Assembly: GCA_942636505.2 (NCBI GenBank)
Contig: CALOGB020000126.1
Location: 186,001-250,000 of the forward strand
Source: an uncultured bacterium
Lineage (GTDB): Bacteria > Pseudomonadota > Alphaproteobacteria > Sphingomonadales > Sphingomonadaceae
Length of the DNA stretch: 64,000 nt
Reading direction: 5' to 3'
A model generated the notes under the pieces. The model made no database searches and was not told the origin of the DNA. It was given only the letters and a program-made list of their open reading frames with translations. The position numbers were made by a program, and so were the translations under genes. Positions 8,399 to 17,105 of this stretch are shown here, piece by piece. Numbering within the stretch: the first letter of the stretch is position 1; every line of letters begins with the position of its first letter.

Positions 8399-9669
8399 TG
8401 CGGAGCCTCGCGCTCTGGCTGGTGGCGTTGGCGGTGGCTTTGCTGCCGGTCGGGGCGGTAGCGCAGGGCGCGGTGGCGGACCCGGCGTTGCGGGCGAAGG
8501 CCGATGCGCTGGTCGCGATCCTTGACGGGCGTGGCGCGTATGACGCGTATTTCGCCGCGAGCTTCCGCGAGAAGGTGCCGAAGGCGCAGTTCGCGACGAT
8601 CGTCGAAAAGCTGAAGGTGACACTCGGCGCGCCGGAAAGGATCGAGTCGTTGATGGCGACGTCGGCGTGGAGCGCCGATCTGATCGTCGGCTATGCGCGC
8701 GGAACGGCGAGCGTCCGCTTGGCGCTCGATCCGGCAGCGCCGCATGCCGCCACTGGGTTGCTGATCACCGGCACGGGCGCGCGCGACGACAGCCTCGCGA
8801 AGGTCGAAGCGGAATTTCGCGCACTACCTGGGGCCAGCGGGTTCGGGCTGTATGCGCTTGGCGCGGGCAAGCCTGCGCCGATCCTCGAATACCGGGCGGA
8901 TATCGCCGCACCGCTTGGGTCAGCGTTCAAGCTGTGGGTACTGGCGGAGCTCGCGCGGCAGGTGGCTGCGGACGAGCGCCACTGGACGGATGTCGTGAAG
9001 GTCGGCGCGCCATCGTTGCCGTCGGGCGTGTTGCAGACCTGGCCGGCGGAGTCGCCGGTGACGGTGCAGACGCTGGCGACGATGATGATCTCGATCAGCG
9101 ACAACACCGCAACTGATACGCTGCTGACGACGCTCGGACGCGCGAAGGTCGATGCGACGGCGGCGGCGGTCGGCGGCAACGTGCCGGTGATGACCACGCG
9201 CGAGATGTTTGCGTTGAAGGCCGATACCGCGTTGACGAAGGCCTGGGCGGCGGGGTCGGTGGACGAGCGGCGGGCGCTGCTGGTGGACAATGCCGTGAAG
9301 ATCGCCACTGCCAAGCTGGATCCGACCGTGTTCGCGGGGAAGCCAGTGGCCATCGACAGCGTCGAGTGGTTTGCGAGTCCGGCGGCGATGGCGGGGGTGC
9401 TGGATCGGTTGCGCGGGGCGGATGCTACGACGCGGGCGGTGCTGGCGGTCAATGCGGGCGTCGACCCGGCGATCGCCAAGCGCTTTGGGTATGTCGGGTT
9501 CAAGGGTGGCGGCGAGCCTGGGGTGCTGACGTTGAATTATCTTGTCCAAGCGAAGGACGGGCGCTGGTATGCGGCGACCGGGAACTGGCACCGCGCGGAT
9601 GATGGCGTGAACGAGGTTCGGTTCGCGGGGCTGATGGGGCGGGCGCTGGCGTTGTTGGCGGCGCGGTAG
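8398..9669 (+). CDS. Serine hydrolase, class A beta-lactamase-like
   Basis: A 423-residue exported protein. Residues 1-22 form a signal peptide (ending AVAQ). The C-terminal half has the penicillin-binding/class A fold motifs in order: S175-A-F-K178, S234-D-N236 and K369-G-G in place of KTG. An N-terminal DUF3887-like segment precedes it (residues ~30-110). Whether it hydrolyses beta-lactams, a peptide or an ester cannot be told; the Glu166-type residue of true beta-lactamases is not evident, so a peptidase/esterase role is at least as likely. It is translationally coupled to the ABC-2 permease (TGATG), suggesting a shared envelope job. Confidence 0.82.
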   Translation: MRSLALWLVALAVALLPVGAVAQGAVADPALRAKADALVAILDGRGAYDAYFAASFREKVPKAQFATIVEKLKVTLGAPERIESLMATSAWSADLIVGYARGTASVRLALDPAAPHAATGLLITGTGARDDSLAKVEAEFRALPGASGFGLYALGAGKPAPILEYRADIAAPLGSAFKLWVLAELARQVAADERHWTDVVKVGAPSLPSGVLQTWPAESPVTVQTLATMMISISDNTATDTLLTTLGRAKVDATAAAVGGNVPVMTTREMFALKADTALTKAWAAGSVDERRALLVDNAVKIATAKLDPTVFAGKPVAIDSVEWFASPAAMAGVLDRLRGADATTRAVLAVNAGVDPAIAKRFGYVGFKGGGEPGVLTLNYLVQAKDGRWYAATGNWHRADDGVNEVRFAGLMGRALALLAAR

Positions 9670-9700
9670 GTTTCGCGGCCCCGCCCCATATCAAGGGCCA

Positions 9701-9804
9701 CCACCCCGGCGAAGGCCGGGGTCCAATTGGGGAACGCTGCTAACAAAGGACATTGCGCCATTATATCCACCTTTCCAATTGGGCCCCGGCCTTCGCCGGG
9801 GTGG
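9701..9804. repeat. Two-armed palindromic element, family C
   Basis: Same architecture as 6578-6681: ccaccccggcgaaggccggg at the left, its reverse complement at the right, inner caattggg / cccaattg boxes, and the ACGCTGCTAAC spacer box. It sits between the converging serine hydrolase and acetyltransferase genes and is the only terminator-like structure there. Confidence 0.85.
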
Positions 9805-9833
9805 TGAATATATTGCTGCGGTCAGTACCCTGA

Positions 9834-10361
9834 TTAAACCCGCCCGGCAGCCTGCCAGCTATCGGCGCAGAGCCCGTAGATCAGGCTGTCGCGCAACCCC
9901 AGATGCGTTTCCCATTCGTCGCGCAACAGCCGCTCGCGGCGAAACCCCAGGCGTTCCAGCAACAGGATCGACGCGGTATTCTCGGTATCCGCATCGGCGA
10001 ACACGCGCTTGCGACCTTCCGCGAACAACCGATCGATCACCGCCGACACAGCCTCCCGCGCAATCCCCCGTCCCCAGGCCTCGCGCGCGAGGATGAAGCC
10101 GATTTCCGTCACCCCTGCCCCATCGGCCTCGCTCCCCGAGACCCAGCCGATCGCGCGGTCATCCCCGGTGCGGGTGATCGCCCAGGTGCGCTGGTTGCCG
10201 GGGGCGGCTTCCTCGGCGAGGTAGGTGCGGACGTCGTCGACCGAGCCCAAGGGGCCGTCGGCGGAATACGCCATCAACTCCGCGTCAGCGAGCATCGGGT
10301 GCAACGCGGTCGCGTCGCCCTCGACGAGCGGCCGCAACCGTAGCCGACGCGTCTTCAGCAC
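9834..10361 (-). CDS. GNAT family N-acetyltransferase
   Basis: A ~175-residue acetyl-CoA-dependent acetyltransferase of the RimJ/RimL type. TRRLRLRPL at the N-terminus, EIGFILAREAWGRGIAREA (the acetyl-CoA pyrophosphate loop, RGIA) in the middle and ENTASILLLERLGFRRE near the C-terminus are characteristic. The substrate is unknown. The start is uncertain: GTG 10359-10361 places LKTRRLRLRPL at the N-terminus, while GTG 10404-10406 would overlap the LysR stop as GTGA but adds an Arg-rich, non-conserved leader. It is the last gene of the metZ-apaG-LysR-GNAT chain. Confidence 0.85.
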   Translation of the reverse strand: MLKTRRLRLRPLVEGDATALHPMLADAELMAYSADGPLGSVDDVRTYLAEEAAPGNQRTWAITRTGDDRAIGWVSGSEADGAGVTEIGFILAREAWGRGIAREAVSAVIDRLFAEGRKRVFADADTENTASILLLERLGFRRERLLRDEWETHLGLRDSLIYGLCADSWQAAGRV

Positions 10362-10402
10362 CGGCGATACGCCAGCGCGCCGTGGTCTGCGCCCGGGTTG
10401 CC

Positions 10403-11185
10403 TCACGCGGTCAGGGCATCCACGAGCGCGCGGACTTTCTTCTGACGCCACTGCGGGAGCGGGGCGACCAGCCAATAGCCCCCCTTCGAAGGCTGCGACT
10501 CGCCGATGAGACGGACGCGGGCCTGCGCGAGATCGCGGCGGGCGAGCAGTTCCGGCACCGTCGCGCGACCAAGACCAGCCGCCGCCGCGTCGATCGCGAG
10601 CCCGGCGTCGGTGACGCGGACCAGCGCGACGCCGTCCTCACCCGACCATGCGATCGACGCCTCAGTGTCGGTGCCGGGCTTGGCGATCGTCACCATGCCC
10701 TCCGACTCAAGCGCCTCACCCTCGTGCTCGCCGGGACCATCGCCCCAGCGGATCGCGAGGTCGAGATTGGCTTCAGTGAAGTCGACATTCTCGTCGGCGG
10801 TGATCAGTACGAAACGGAGTTCGGGATCGGCCTCGGCGATCTGCGCGAGGCGGGGCATCAGCCACTTCTCGGTCAGGTCGCGCGGTGCCGCGATCGTCAG
10901 CGATTTCGACGACTGCCCGGCCTGCATCGCCCGCACGGCTTCCTCGAACTGGAGGAACCCGCCGCGGAGCGCGCCTAGCCCCGCTTCCGCCTCAGGCGTC
11001 AGTTCGAGCCCGCGCGTGGTACGGCGGAACAGGACGACGCCAAGCGTATCCTCCAGCGCGCGAATCTGCTGACCAACCGCCGCCGGCGTCACCGCCAGCT
11101 CGTCCGCAGCACGCGTGAACGACAGATGCCGCGCCGCCGCATCGAGCACGCGCAGGCCGTTGAGCGGGAGATGCGTGCGCTTCAA
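10403..11185 (-). CDS. LysR family regulator, GcvA-like
   Basis: A 260-residue LysR-type transcription factor. The N-terminal winged helix-turn-helix (residues ~6-65) starts LPLNGLRVLDAAARHLSFT and contains TPAAVGQQIRALE, the GcvA-subgroup recognition helix; the rest is the periplasmic-binding-like effector domain (SLTIAAPRDLTEKWLMPRL). It is about 40 residues shorter than typical LysR proteins (~300). The start is a TTG at 11183-11185 overlapping the apaG stop as TTGA, so it is probably translated by coupling. The regulated gene is not obvious, since LysR proteins usually control a divergent neighbour and here all neighbours are co-directional. Confidence 0.88.
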   Translation of the reverse strand: MKRTHLPLNGLRVLDAAARHLSFTRAADELAVTPAAVGQQIRALEDTLGVVLFRRTTRGLELTPEAEAGLGALRGGFLQFEEAVRAMQAGQSSKSLTIAAPRDLTEKWLMPRLAQIAEADPELRFVLITADENVDFTEANLDLAIRWGDGPGEHEGEALESEGMVTIAKPGTDTEASIAWSGEDGVALVRVTDAGLAIDAAAAGLGRATVPELLARRDLAQARVRLIGESQPSKGGYWLVAPLPQWRQKKVRALVDALTA

Positions 11186-11580
11186 TTCAGCACCGCGGGG
11201 GCGAACAGCGAGAAGCGGGGGATCTCGACCGCAAACACGGCGCCGTCTTCGCGGACCATCTGGTAGCTCCCCTGCATCGCGCCAGACGGAGTCGCCAGCG
11301 GGCAGCCCGAGACGTAATCGAAGCTTGCGCCCGGTTCGATCACCGGCTGCTCCCCGACCACGCCCTCGCCCTCGACCGAGTGGCGCGCGCCGCGGCCGTC
11401 GGTGATCACCCAGTGGCGGGTCAGCAACTGGACGGTCTCGGTGCCCTCGTTCTCGAGGCGGATGTGATAGGCCCAGAACCAGCGGCCCCGCTCGGGCTCG
11501 GACTGTTCGGGCAAATAGCTGACCGACACGCGCACCGTCACTCCATCGGTCGTCGCCGCGTTGGGGAACAGCGCTTTCAT
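11182..11580 (-). CDS. apaG: ApaG domain protein
   Basis: A 132-residue single-domain ApaG (DUF525) protein with an immunoglobulin-like/fibronectin III fold. VRVSVSYLPEQS, FWAYHIRLENEG, LLTRHWVITDGRG and GCPLATPSGAMQGSYQM are the conserved family blocks. In enterobacteria apaG lies with ksgA and apaH and was linked to Co/Mg resistance, but its molecular role is unsettled. Here it is embedded in a methionine-linked chain: its ATG overlaps the metZ stop (ATGA, 11577-11580) and its stop overlaps the LysR start. Confidence 0.92.
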   Translation of the reverse strand: MKALFPNAATTDGVTVRVSVSYLPEQSEPERGRWFWAYHIRLENEGTETVQLLTRHWVITDGRGARHSVEGEGVVGEQPVIEPGASFDYVSGCPLATPSGAMQGSYQMVREDGAVFAVEIPRFSLFAPAVLN

Positions 11581-12782
11581 AGGCCAGCCTGCTTCAGGGC
11601 CTGGTCGAGATCGTCGATAACGTCCTGCGCATCCTCAAGCCCGACGTTGATCCGGAGAAGCCCCTCGGTCACGCCCATCTCGATCTGCTTGTCGGGCGAG
11701 ACGCTGGCGTGCGTGGTCGAGGCCGGGTGCGTCATCAGCGAGCGCGAGTCGCCGATGTTGTTCGAGATATCGACCAGCTCCAGCGCGTCGAGCAGCGCGT
11801 GTGCCTGTTCGCGCCCCTCGACCTCGAACGCGAAGATCGGGCCGCACGCGTCCATCTGACGCTTTGCCAGTTCGTGCTGCGGATGGCTCGCCAGGAAGGG
11901 GTGCAGCACGCGGGGCACGCGGCCTTCGAGGAATTCGCCGACCTTCATCGCGTTTTCCGACTGGCGATGAATGCGAAGGTCGAGCGTCTCGAGCCCCTTG
12001 AGCACCACCCACGCGTTGAACGGCGACAGCGTCGGCCCGGTGTTGCGCGTGAACGGCAGCAGCGTGTTGGTGATGAAATCCTCGGTGCCACAGACTGCAC
12101 CGGCGAGCACGCGGCCCTGCCCGTCCATCATCTTGGTCGCGCTATAGGCGGTGACGTCCGCGCCGAACTCCATCGGCCGCTGAAGCGCCGGCGTCGCGAA
12201 CGCGTTGTCGACCACGGTCGTGATGCCGCGCTCGCGCGCGATGTCGCAGATCGCCTTGAGATCGGCGATGTCCATCGTCGGGTTGGCGGGTGTTTCGAAG
12301 AAGAACACCTTGGTCTCGGGGCGGACCGCATCGAGGAACGCCTGCGGATCGCGCGCATCGACGATCGTCGTGGCGATGCCGAACTTCGGCAGCAGCGTGT
12401 CCGTCAGCCAGCGGCACGATCCGAACGCCGCACGGCCGCCGACGAGGTGATCACCGGTCTGGAGCTGGCACAGCAGCGACGCGGTCATCGCCGCCATGCC
12501 CGTCGCCATCGTCCGGCACGCCTCGGCACCTTCCAAGAGCGCGATCCGCTCCTCGAGCATCTGCACGGTCGGGTTCTGGAGGCGGGAATAGGTCATCCCC
12601 TCCTGCTCACCGGCAAAGCGCGCCGCGGCGTCGCCCGCCTTGTCGTAGCAATAGCCCGAGGTGAGGAACAACGCCTCCGACGTCTCGCCATATTCGCTGC
12701 GGGCGGTGCCGCCGCGGATGGCGCGCGTCGCGGGACGCCAATTCTGAGTGATCGAACGATCCTGGCCGGTCTTGCGCTTCAT
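11577..12782 (-). CDS. metZ: O-succinylhomoserine sulfhydrylase
   Basis: PLP enzyme of the Cys/Met metabolism family that forms homocysteine from O-succinylhomoserine and sulfide. The product is 401 residues. The Schiff-base lysine is K217 in TAYSATKMMDGQGR, the family signature; TYSRLQNPT (residues ~64-72) and ETPANPT (163-169) are also present. The MetZ call over MetB/MetC rests on the overall pattern (NWRPATRAIRGG start, GYCYDKAGDAA region). ATG 12780-12782 is the natural start; the frame extends upstream into a repeat, which is not coding. First gene of the overlapping chain with apaG, LysR and GNAT. Confidence 0.92.
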   Translation of the reverse strand: MKRKTGQDRSITQNWRPATRAIRGGTARSEYGETSEALFLTSGYCYDKAGDAAARFAGEQEGMTYSRLQNPTVQMLEERIALLEGAEACRTMATGMAAMTASLLCQLQTGDHLVGGRAAFGSCRWLTDTLLPKFGIATTIVDARDPQAFLDAVRPETKVFFFETPANPTMDIADLKAICDIARERGITTVVDNAFATPALQRPMEFGADVTAYSATKMMDGQGRVLAGAVCGTEDFITNTLLPFTRNTGPTLSPFNAWVVLKGLETLDLRIHRQSENAMKVGEFLEGRVPRVLHPFLASHPQHELAKRQMDACGPIFAFEVEGREQAHALLDALELVDISNNIGDSRSLMTHPASTTHASVSPDKQIEMGVTEGLLRINVGLEDAQDVIDDLDQALKQAGL

Positions 12783-12857
12783 GCGCGCCGCTTTGCCGGG
12801 GGGGAGCCGGGATGACAAGCCTTGCGGGTATATGCCCCTGTTCCCGAAGCCGTCATT

Positions 12858-12969
12858 CTCCCCTCCCTGGAAGGGAGGGGTTGGGGGGTGGGTCGGGTTC
12901 CGGATCGTGGAACGATCGCGACACAAGCTGGCCTACCCACCCCCAGCCCCTCCCTTTCAGGGAGGGGAG
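12858..12969. repeat. Two-armed palindromic element, family A
   Basis: Left half ctcccctccctggaagggag followed by gttggggggtgggtcgg; right half cctacccacccccagcccct then ccctttcagggaggggag. It lies between the glycosyltransferase stop (12978) and the metZ start. Family A is the commonest in the window, with six copies. Confidence 0.85.
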
Positions 12970-12977
12970 CGAGAAGA

Positions 12978-14081
12978 TTAGTACCGTCCCCAGGTGAATT
13001 TCGAGGACAGTGCGTAGTTCCACACCGCACCGACCAGAACGCCGATCAGTGCCGAGGCCGCCCAGGCCCCGTCGCGCATCTCGTACAGGAACGCGGCGAT
13101 GCCGACGTTGGCGACCGCGCCGACCGAGCAGATCACCGCGAACGACACCCAGCCGTCGACCAGTTGCCGCCACCCCTTCAACCGCCGGTCGCGGTACGTC
13201 AGCGCGTTGTTGAGGAAGAAGTTGAAGGTTAGCGCGGCCAGCGTCGCGACGATCTCGCCGACCAGGAAGTGCGTGCCGAACCCGACGAACAACGCGGTCA
13301 GCACTGCCATGTGGATGCCGACGCCGAACACGCCGATCGCCGAGAACATCGCGAACCGCACCGGCACGACCCGCCCGAACATCCGGTCGTAGATCGCGAT
13401 CAGATATTCCATCGCGACGACGTGATCGAGCTTGCTCTCGCCCTCGGTCCGGCAGCGGAACGTGTACGGCACCTCGACGAAGCGCAGCGGCGTCGGCGAG
13501 GCGGTGAGCAGGTCGAGCAGGATCTTGAAGCCGATCGCCGACAGCGACGGCGAGAGGTGGCGGACGATGTCGGTGCGGATCATGAAGAAACCGCTCATCG
13601 GATCGTTGAGATCGCATTTCAGCACGCGGCGCGACAGCTTCGTGGCGAGTGCCGACTTGGCGACGCGGTCGCTGTCCCACTCGCCGGTGCCGCCGCCGCT
13701 GACGAAACGCGAACCGATCACCACGTCGGTATCGTCGTCCTTCAATAGATCGAGCATCTTCGGCAGCAACGTCTCGTCGTGCTGGAGATCGCCGTCGATC
13801 ACCGCGACGACCGGCGCGGCGGTCGCGCACATCCCCTCGATGCACGCCGACGACAGCCCCCGCCGACCGATCCGCTGGATCACGCGGACTCGCTTGTCGA
13901 GCCGGGCAATCTCGCGCGCGGCATCGGCGGTACCGTCGGGACTGTCGTCGTCGACGAAGATCGCTTCCCAGTTCAGCCCGACCAGTGCCTGGTCGAGCTT
14001 GGCGATCAACGTGGCAACATTGGACTTCTCGTTGAACGTCGGGATGACGACCGCGAGTTGCAGCAGGTCACCGATCACTGG
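12978..14081 (-). CDS. Glycosyltransferase 2 fused to GtrA domain
   Basis: A ~367-residue membrane-linked glycosyltransferase. The first ~235 residues are a DPM1/GtrB-type GT2 domain: LAVVIPTFNEKSN, FVDDDSPDGTADAA (nucleotide-sugar binding), DGDLQHD (metal-binding DxD-like) and SRFVSGG. The last ~130 residues are a GtrA-like domain with four membrane segments beginning RFAMFSAIGVFGVG. Such fusions transfer sugars from nucleotide to polyprenyl phosphate and help flip or use the product in cell-surface glycosylation. The start is uncertain: GTG 14079-14081, five bases after leuB, or ATG 14109-14111, overlapping leuB. It is co-directional with recO and leuB. Confidence 0.88.
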   Translation of the reverse strand, partial: PVIGDLLQLAVVIPTFNEKSNVATLIAKLDQALVGLNWEAIFVDDDSPDGTADAAREIARLDKRVRVIQRIGRRGLSSACIEGMCATAAPVVAVIDGDLQHDETLLPKMLDLLKDDDTDVVIGSRFVSGGGTGEWDSDRVAKSALATKLSRRVLKCDLNDPMSGFFMIRTDIVRHLSPSLSAIGFKILLDLLTASPTPLRFVEVPYTFRCRTEGESKLDHVVAMEYLIAIYDRMFGRVVPVRFAMFSAIGVFGVGIHMAVLTALFVGFGTHFLVGEIVATLAALTFNFFLNNALTYRDRRLKGWRQLVDGWVSFAVICSVGAVANVGIAAFLYEMRDGAWAASALIGVLVGAVWNYALSSKFTWGRY

Positions 14082-14085
14082 GCGG

Positions 14086-15132
14086 TCAAACGAGGTTAGC
14101 CAGCACTGCATCGCCCATGTCGCGGGTCGACAGCGTGCCGCCGAGATCGGGCGTGCGCGCGCCGCCGAGGATCGCGGCAGCGACGGCCGCTTCGATCCGA
14201 TCGGCCGCTTCTGGCAGGTCAAGCGAGTGGCGCAGCATCATCGCGGCGGACAGGATCGCCGCACACGGATTGGCCTTGCCCTGACCGGCGATATCGGGCG
14301 CGCTGCCGTGGATCGGCTCGTACATGCCCTTGTTCGATCCGTTTAACGCGGCGGACGGCAGCATTCCGATCGAGCCGGCGCACATCGACGCTTCGTCCGA
14401 GAGGATGTCGCCGAAGAGGTTGCCGGTGACGATCACGTCGAACTGGCCGGGATTGCGCACCATCTGCATCGCCGCGTTGTCGACGTACATGTGGCTGAGT
14501 TGGACGTCGGGATAGTCGGCCGACATCTCGATCACGACGTCGCGCCACAGCTGCGAAGTCTCCAGGACGTTGGCCTTGTCTACCGAGAGCAGCTTGCCCT
14601 TGCGAGTGCGTGCGGTCTCGAAGCCGACGCGCGCGATGCGGGCGATCTCGGTCTCATCGTAGCGCATCTCGTCATGGCCTTCGCGCAGGCCGTCGGCGGT
14701 CGTGCGGATGCCCTTCGCGCCGAAATACACGTCGCCGGTCAGCTCTCGGACGATGACCATGTCGATCGACCGGGCGATCTCGGGGCGGAGCGCGGAGGCG
14801 TCCTCCAGGCCGGCGAACAGCTTGGCGGGACGCAGGTTCGCGAACAGGCCGAGGTCCTTGCGCAGGCCGAGAATGGCTTGTTCGGGGCGGAACTGTCGTT
14901 CGAGCGCATCGCAGTCGGGATCGCCGACCGCACCGAACAGGATCGCATCGGCACGGCGGGCGAGGTCGAGCGTCTCGGGCGGTAGCGGATGGCCGACCGC
15001 CTTGTACGCGGCACCGCCGACTAGGCCTTCCTCATAGGTCAGGTCGAGGCCGAGCGTATCGAGCACGCGACGCGCCTCCGCCGTGACTTCGGGTCCGATG
15101 CCGTCGCCGGCCAGTATCGCGATCAAGGGCAT
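14086..15132 (-). CDS. leuB: 3-isopropylmalate dehydrogenase
   Basis: NAD-dependent oxidative decarboxylation of 3-isopropylmalate in leucine synthesis. 348 residues. [11 protein letters not shown] at the N-terminus, the substrate arginines in [15 protein letters not shown] and the metal/NAD region [24 protein letters not shown] are family hallmarks, and the block [19 protein letters not shown] is diagnostic. ATG 15130-15132 has GGAG upstream. It is preceded 41 bases upstream by recO and followed at once by the glycosyltransferase. No leuA, leuC or leuD is in the window. Confidence 0.96.
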   Translation of the reverse strand: MPLIAILAGDGIGPEVTAEARRVLDTLGLDLTYEEGLVGGAAYKAVGHPLPPETLDLARRADAILFGAVGDPDCDALERQFRPEQAILGLRKDLGLFANLRPAKLFAGLEDASALRPEIARSIDMVIVRELTGDVYFGAKGIRTTADGLREGHDEMRYDETEIARIARVGFETARTRKGKLLSVDKANVLETSQLWRDVVIEMSADYPDVQLSHMYVDNAAMQMVRNPGQFDVIVTGNLFGDILSDEASMCAGSIGMLPSAALNGSNKGMYEPIHGSAPDIAGQGKANPCAAILSAAMMLRHSLDLPEAADRIEAAVAAAILGGARTPDLGGTLSTRDMGDAVLANLV

Positions 15133-15173
15133 GTGCGTTTCTCCTGCGCGGCCCCTTGCCGGGCGGTGCGCGC

Positions 15174-15905
15174 TCACGCAACCGCCCTTTTCAGGCGATC
15201 GACCAGCCGGTCGCGCGCCGCCAACGGATCGGCGCGACGGTCGACGAGGATGTCGCGGGCGAGGAAGTGACCGGTCAACCGCAGGCCGTCGAAGATGTCC
15301 GGCCATGCCGCTTCACCGCCTGCCAGCAGGAAGTCGGGTAATCGCAAAAGCTTGCCCTCATACCCGAACGCCGCCCCACGCGAGACGGCTGCGCCACTCT
15401 TGGGCGACACGAAGCCGAGATCGTCCTCCGCCCCGGTCGCGACGCAGCGGTCGAGATCGAGACCGAACCCCAGTTCCGCCAACAGCAGTAATTCGTACCG
15501 GACCAGTGCCGCCGCCCAGCCACGCGCAGATGGCGCGCTCTCGATCGCACCTAGCACGCCGTCGAGCGCGTCGTGGATCTGCGGATAGGGCTGTGCTTCG
15601 GGAAGAGCGGCGGCGGCCAGCGCAGTCGCCCATTCGAGCGCACCCGCGGCAAGCGGTTCGCCGTGCAGCGTCGCGCGGCTGTGGATCAACTCCGCGGTCA
15701 ACGACGCGAGCTGCTCACCGGTCCGCGCGCGCCACTCGCCCTGGATGACGTTCGCCTGGAGCAACACCGGCCGCATCGCGCGCGACCGCCCGCCGCGGAC
15801 GTAGCCGGGCTGGACGCCGTCGTTCCGGGTGAGCGCGCGCACGATCGCGCCATGCTCGCCATGCTGGCGAACGGCGACGACGATGGCAGAAGCGCGGAGA
15901 TGCAT
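15174..15905 (-). CDS. recO: DNA repair protein RecO
   Basis: Recombination mediator that helps load RecA on SSB-coated DNA in the RecFOR pathway and anneals single strands. 243 residues: an N-terminal OB-fold ([24 protein letters not shown], quoted in part) then a helical domain with [19 protein letters not shown], the conserved RecO core, and a C-terminal [20 protein letters not shown] tail. It starts at ATG 15903-15905. It leads a recO-leuB-glycosyltransferase run on the minus strand. Confidence 0.93.
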   Translation of the reverse strand: MHLRASAIVVAVRQHGEHGAIVRALTRNDGVQPGYVRGGRSRAMRPVLLQANVIQGEWRARTGEQLASLTAELIHSRATLHGEPLAAGALEWATALAAAALPEAQPYPQIHDALDGVLGAIESAPSARGWAAALVRYELLLLAELGFGLDLDRCVATGAEDDLGFVSPKSGAAVSRGAAFGYEGKLLRLPDFLLAGGEAAWPDIFDGLRLTGHFLARDILVDRRADPLAARDRLVDRLKRAVA

Positions 15906-16012
15906 GGGTGTTCATCGAGCCTCGTTCGGCCGGACGCAACTCCTCAACGCATCCCCCGAGCCAAGAACGATCGGCGGCGTCATACCGAGTTCGCACTTGA
16001 GGGGCGCGCGTG

Positions 16013-16990
16013 TCAGTTGCGCCGCGACCGGGGGCGTTCCGAGATCCAGTTCGACCAGAGCTGTTCGGCCTGTCGCCAGCGCGTGCGCACCGGGTCGGGG
16101 CCAAGCGGGACGTCGCCACGGTCGAGTTCGAGCACCGGGCGATCGATAAAATGCGTGGTCGGCAACACGTCGCGCATCTCCGCGAGCATGGTGCACAATG
16201 CCTGGAAGCGGCGGACATGAACCGCGTTGGCGCGCGTGCCGCGGCGGTTGGCGAGTTCGAAGCCGTGGCTGACGATCGTCACCGCGGCATGATGCGACAC
16301 CGCCGCATGTTCGAGCGCGTCGTAGCTTTCGCCCGCGGACAAGGCGCAGAGCTGGAACGTGCGGATCCGGCCGCGGAGGTCCTCGATCACGGTTACCGGG
16401 ACTTCGGTGATGCCGGTGCCGTTCGCGCGGCGGACCGGGGCGATCTGGCGTGCCGGGAGCGAGATGCAGCTGGTGTGCGGCGCCTCCGACCCGTTGTGGC
16501 TGCTGTCATAGGCGAAGCCCAGGCCTTCGAGTGCGGTAAGCGTGTCATCATTTGCGGCATAGCTGCCGGCGCGAAACGCGATCGGGTGCGGCGCGCCGGC
16601 CTCGACCAGCAGTTCGGTGGCGCGAACGAGGAGGTCGATCTGTTCATCGAGGCTGTAGGTGTATAGCTGGAACCGGCCGTGCGCGACTCCGCGATCACCC
16701 GCCTGCGCGCTGGTCCAGTTGGGGTGGAGGTGGAGCTGGACCTCCTGCCCGGCGTCAAGGATCGTCTCGACCATGCGGCGGATGGGCGCGGGCCCAAACG
16801 TGATCGCCGGCATAGGGTCGACGAAGAAACACGCCTTCAAATCATGCCGCGCAAGTTCAGCGAGTTGATACCCTAGTCCGACTCCAGCCGGCTCCAGCGA
16901 ACGCGCGTAGATCGCGTCGCAATCGAGACCGGCGGCATGGTGGCGCCAGGCGAACTCGGTATCGACGGTCAGAAAGACAGGGGTAGTCAC
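16013..16990 (-). CDS. Polysaccharide deacetylase-like (WalW-type) protein
   Basis: A ~325-residue protein resembling the CE4 'WalW' group attached to lipopolysaccharide or exopolysaccharide synthesis. FLTVDTEFAWR has the CE4 first-motif Asp (D10), QLHLHPNW (85-92) the metal-binding His pair, AFRAGSYAAN the Arg motif, and IVSHGFEL a late His. It probably hydrolyses N- or O-acetyl groups, but the substrate is unknown. Start GTG 16988-16990 gives MTTPVFLTVDTEF; a TTG at 17039-17041 preceded by TAGG would add 17 residues. It stands alone 3' of uvrC with its own AT-rich upstream region. Confidence 0.75.
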   Translation of the reverse strand: MTTPVFLTVDTEFAWRHHAAGLDCDAIYARSLEPAGVGLGYQLAELARHDLKACFFVDPMPAITFGPAPIRRMVETILDAGQEVQLHLHPNWTSAQAGDRGVAHGRFQLYTYSLDEQIDLLVRATELLVEAGAPHPIAFRAGSYAANDDTLTALEGLGFAYDSSHNGSEAPHTSCISLPARQIAPVRRANGTGITEVPVTVIEDLRGRIRTFQLCALSAGESYDALEHAAVSHHAAVTIVSHGFELANRRGTRANAVHVRRFQALCTMLAEMRDVLPTTHFIDRPVLELDRGDVPLGPDPVRTRWRQAEQLWSNWISERPRSRRN

Positions 16991-17047
16991 GGGCTTGTTT
17001 GTAACAATCAGTGATGAAAATGGTGTTTCGTTTTTATCCAATTCAAC

Positions 17048-17061
17048 CTAATTTGGATTAG
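17048..17061. promoter_or_regulatory. Small inverted repeat upstream of deacetylase gene
   Basis: ctaat-ttgg-attag is a perfect 5+5 inverted repeat in an AT-rich stretch (about 17020-17090) that stands out from the GC-rich surroundings, just 5' of the deacetylase-like gene. It could be an operator or a weak hairpin in the leader; no regulator is assigned. Confidence 0.3.
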
Positions 17062-17105
17062 TTTTTTACCTAGAGCGCTCGTGATTTATGCTGCGCCCCC
17101 ACGCA

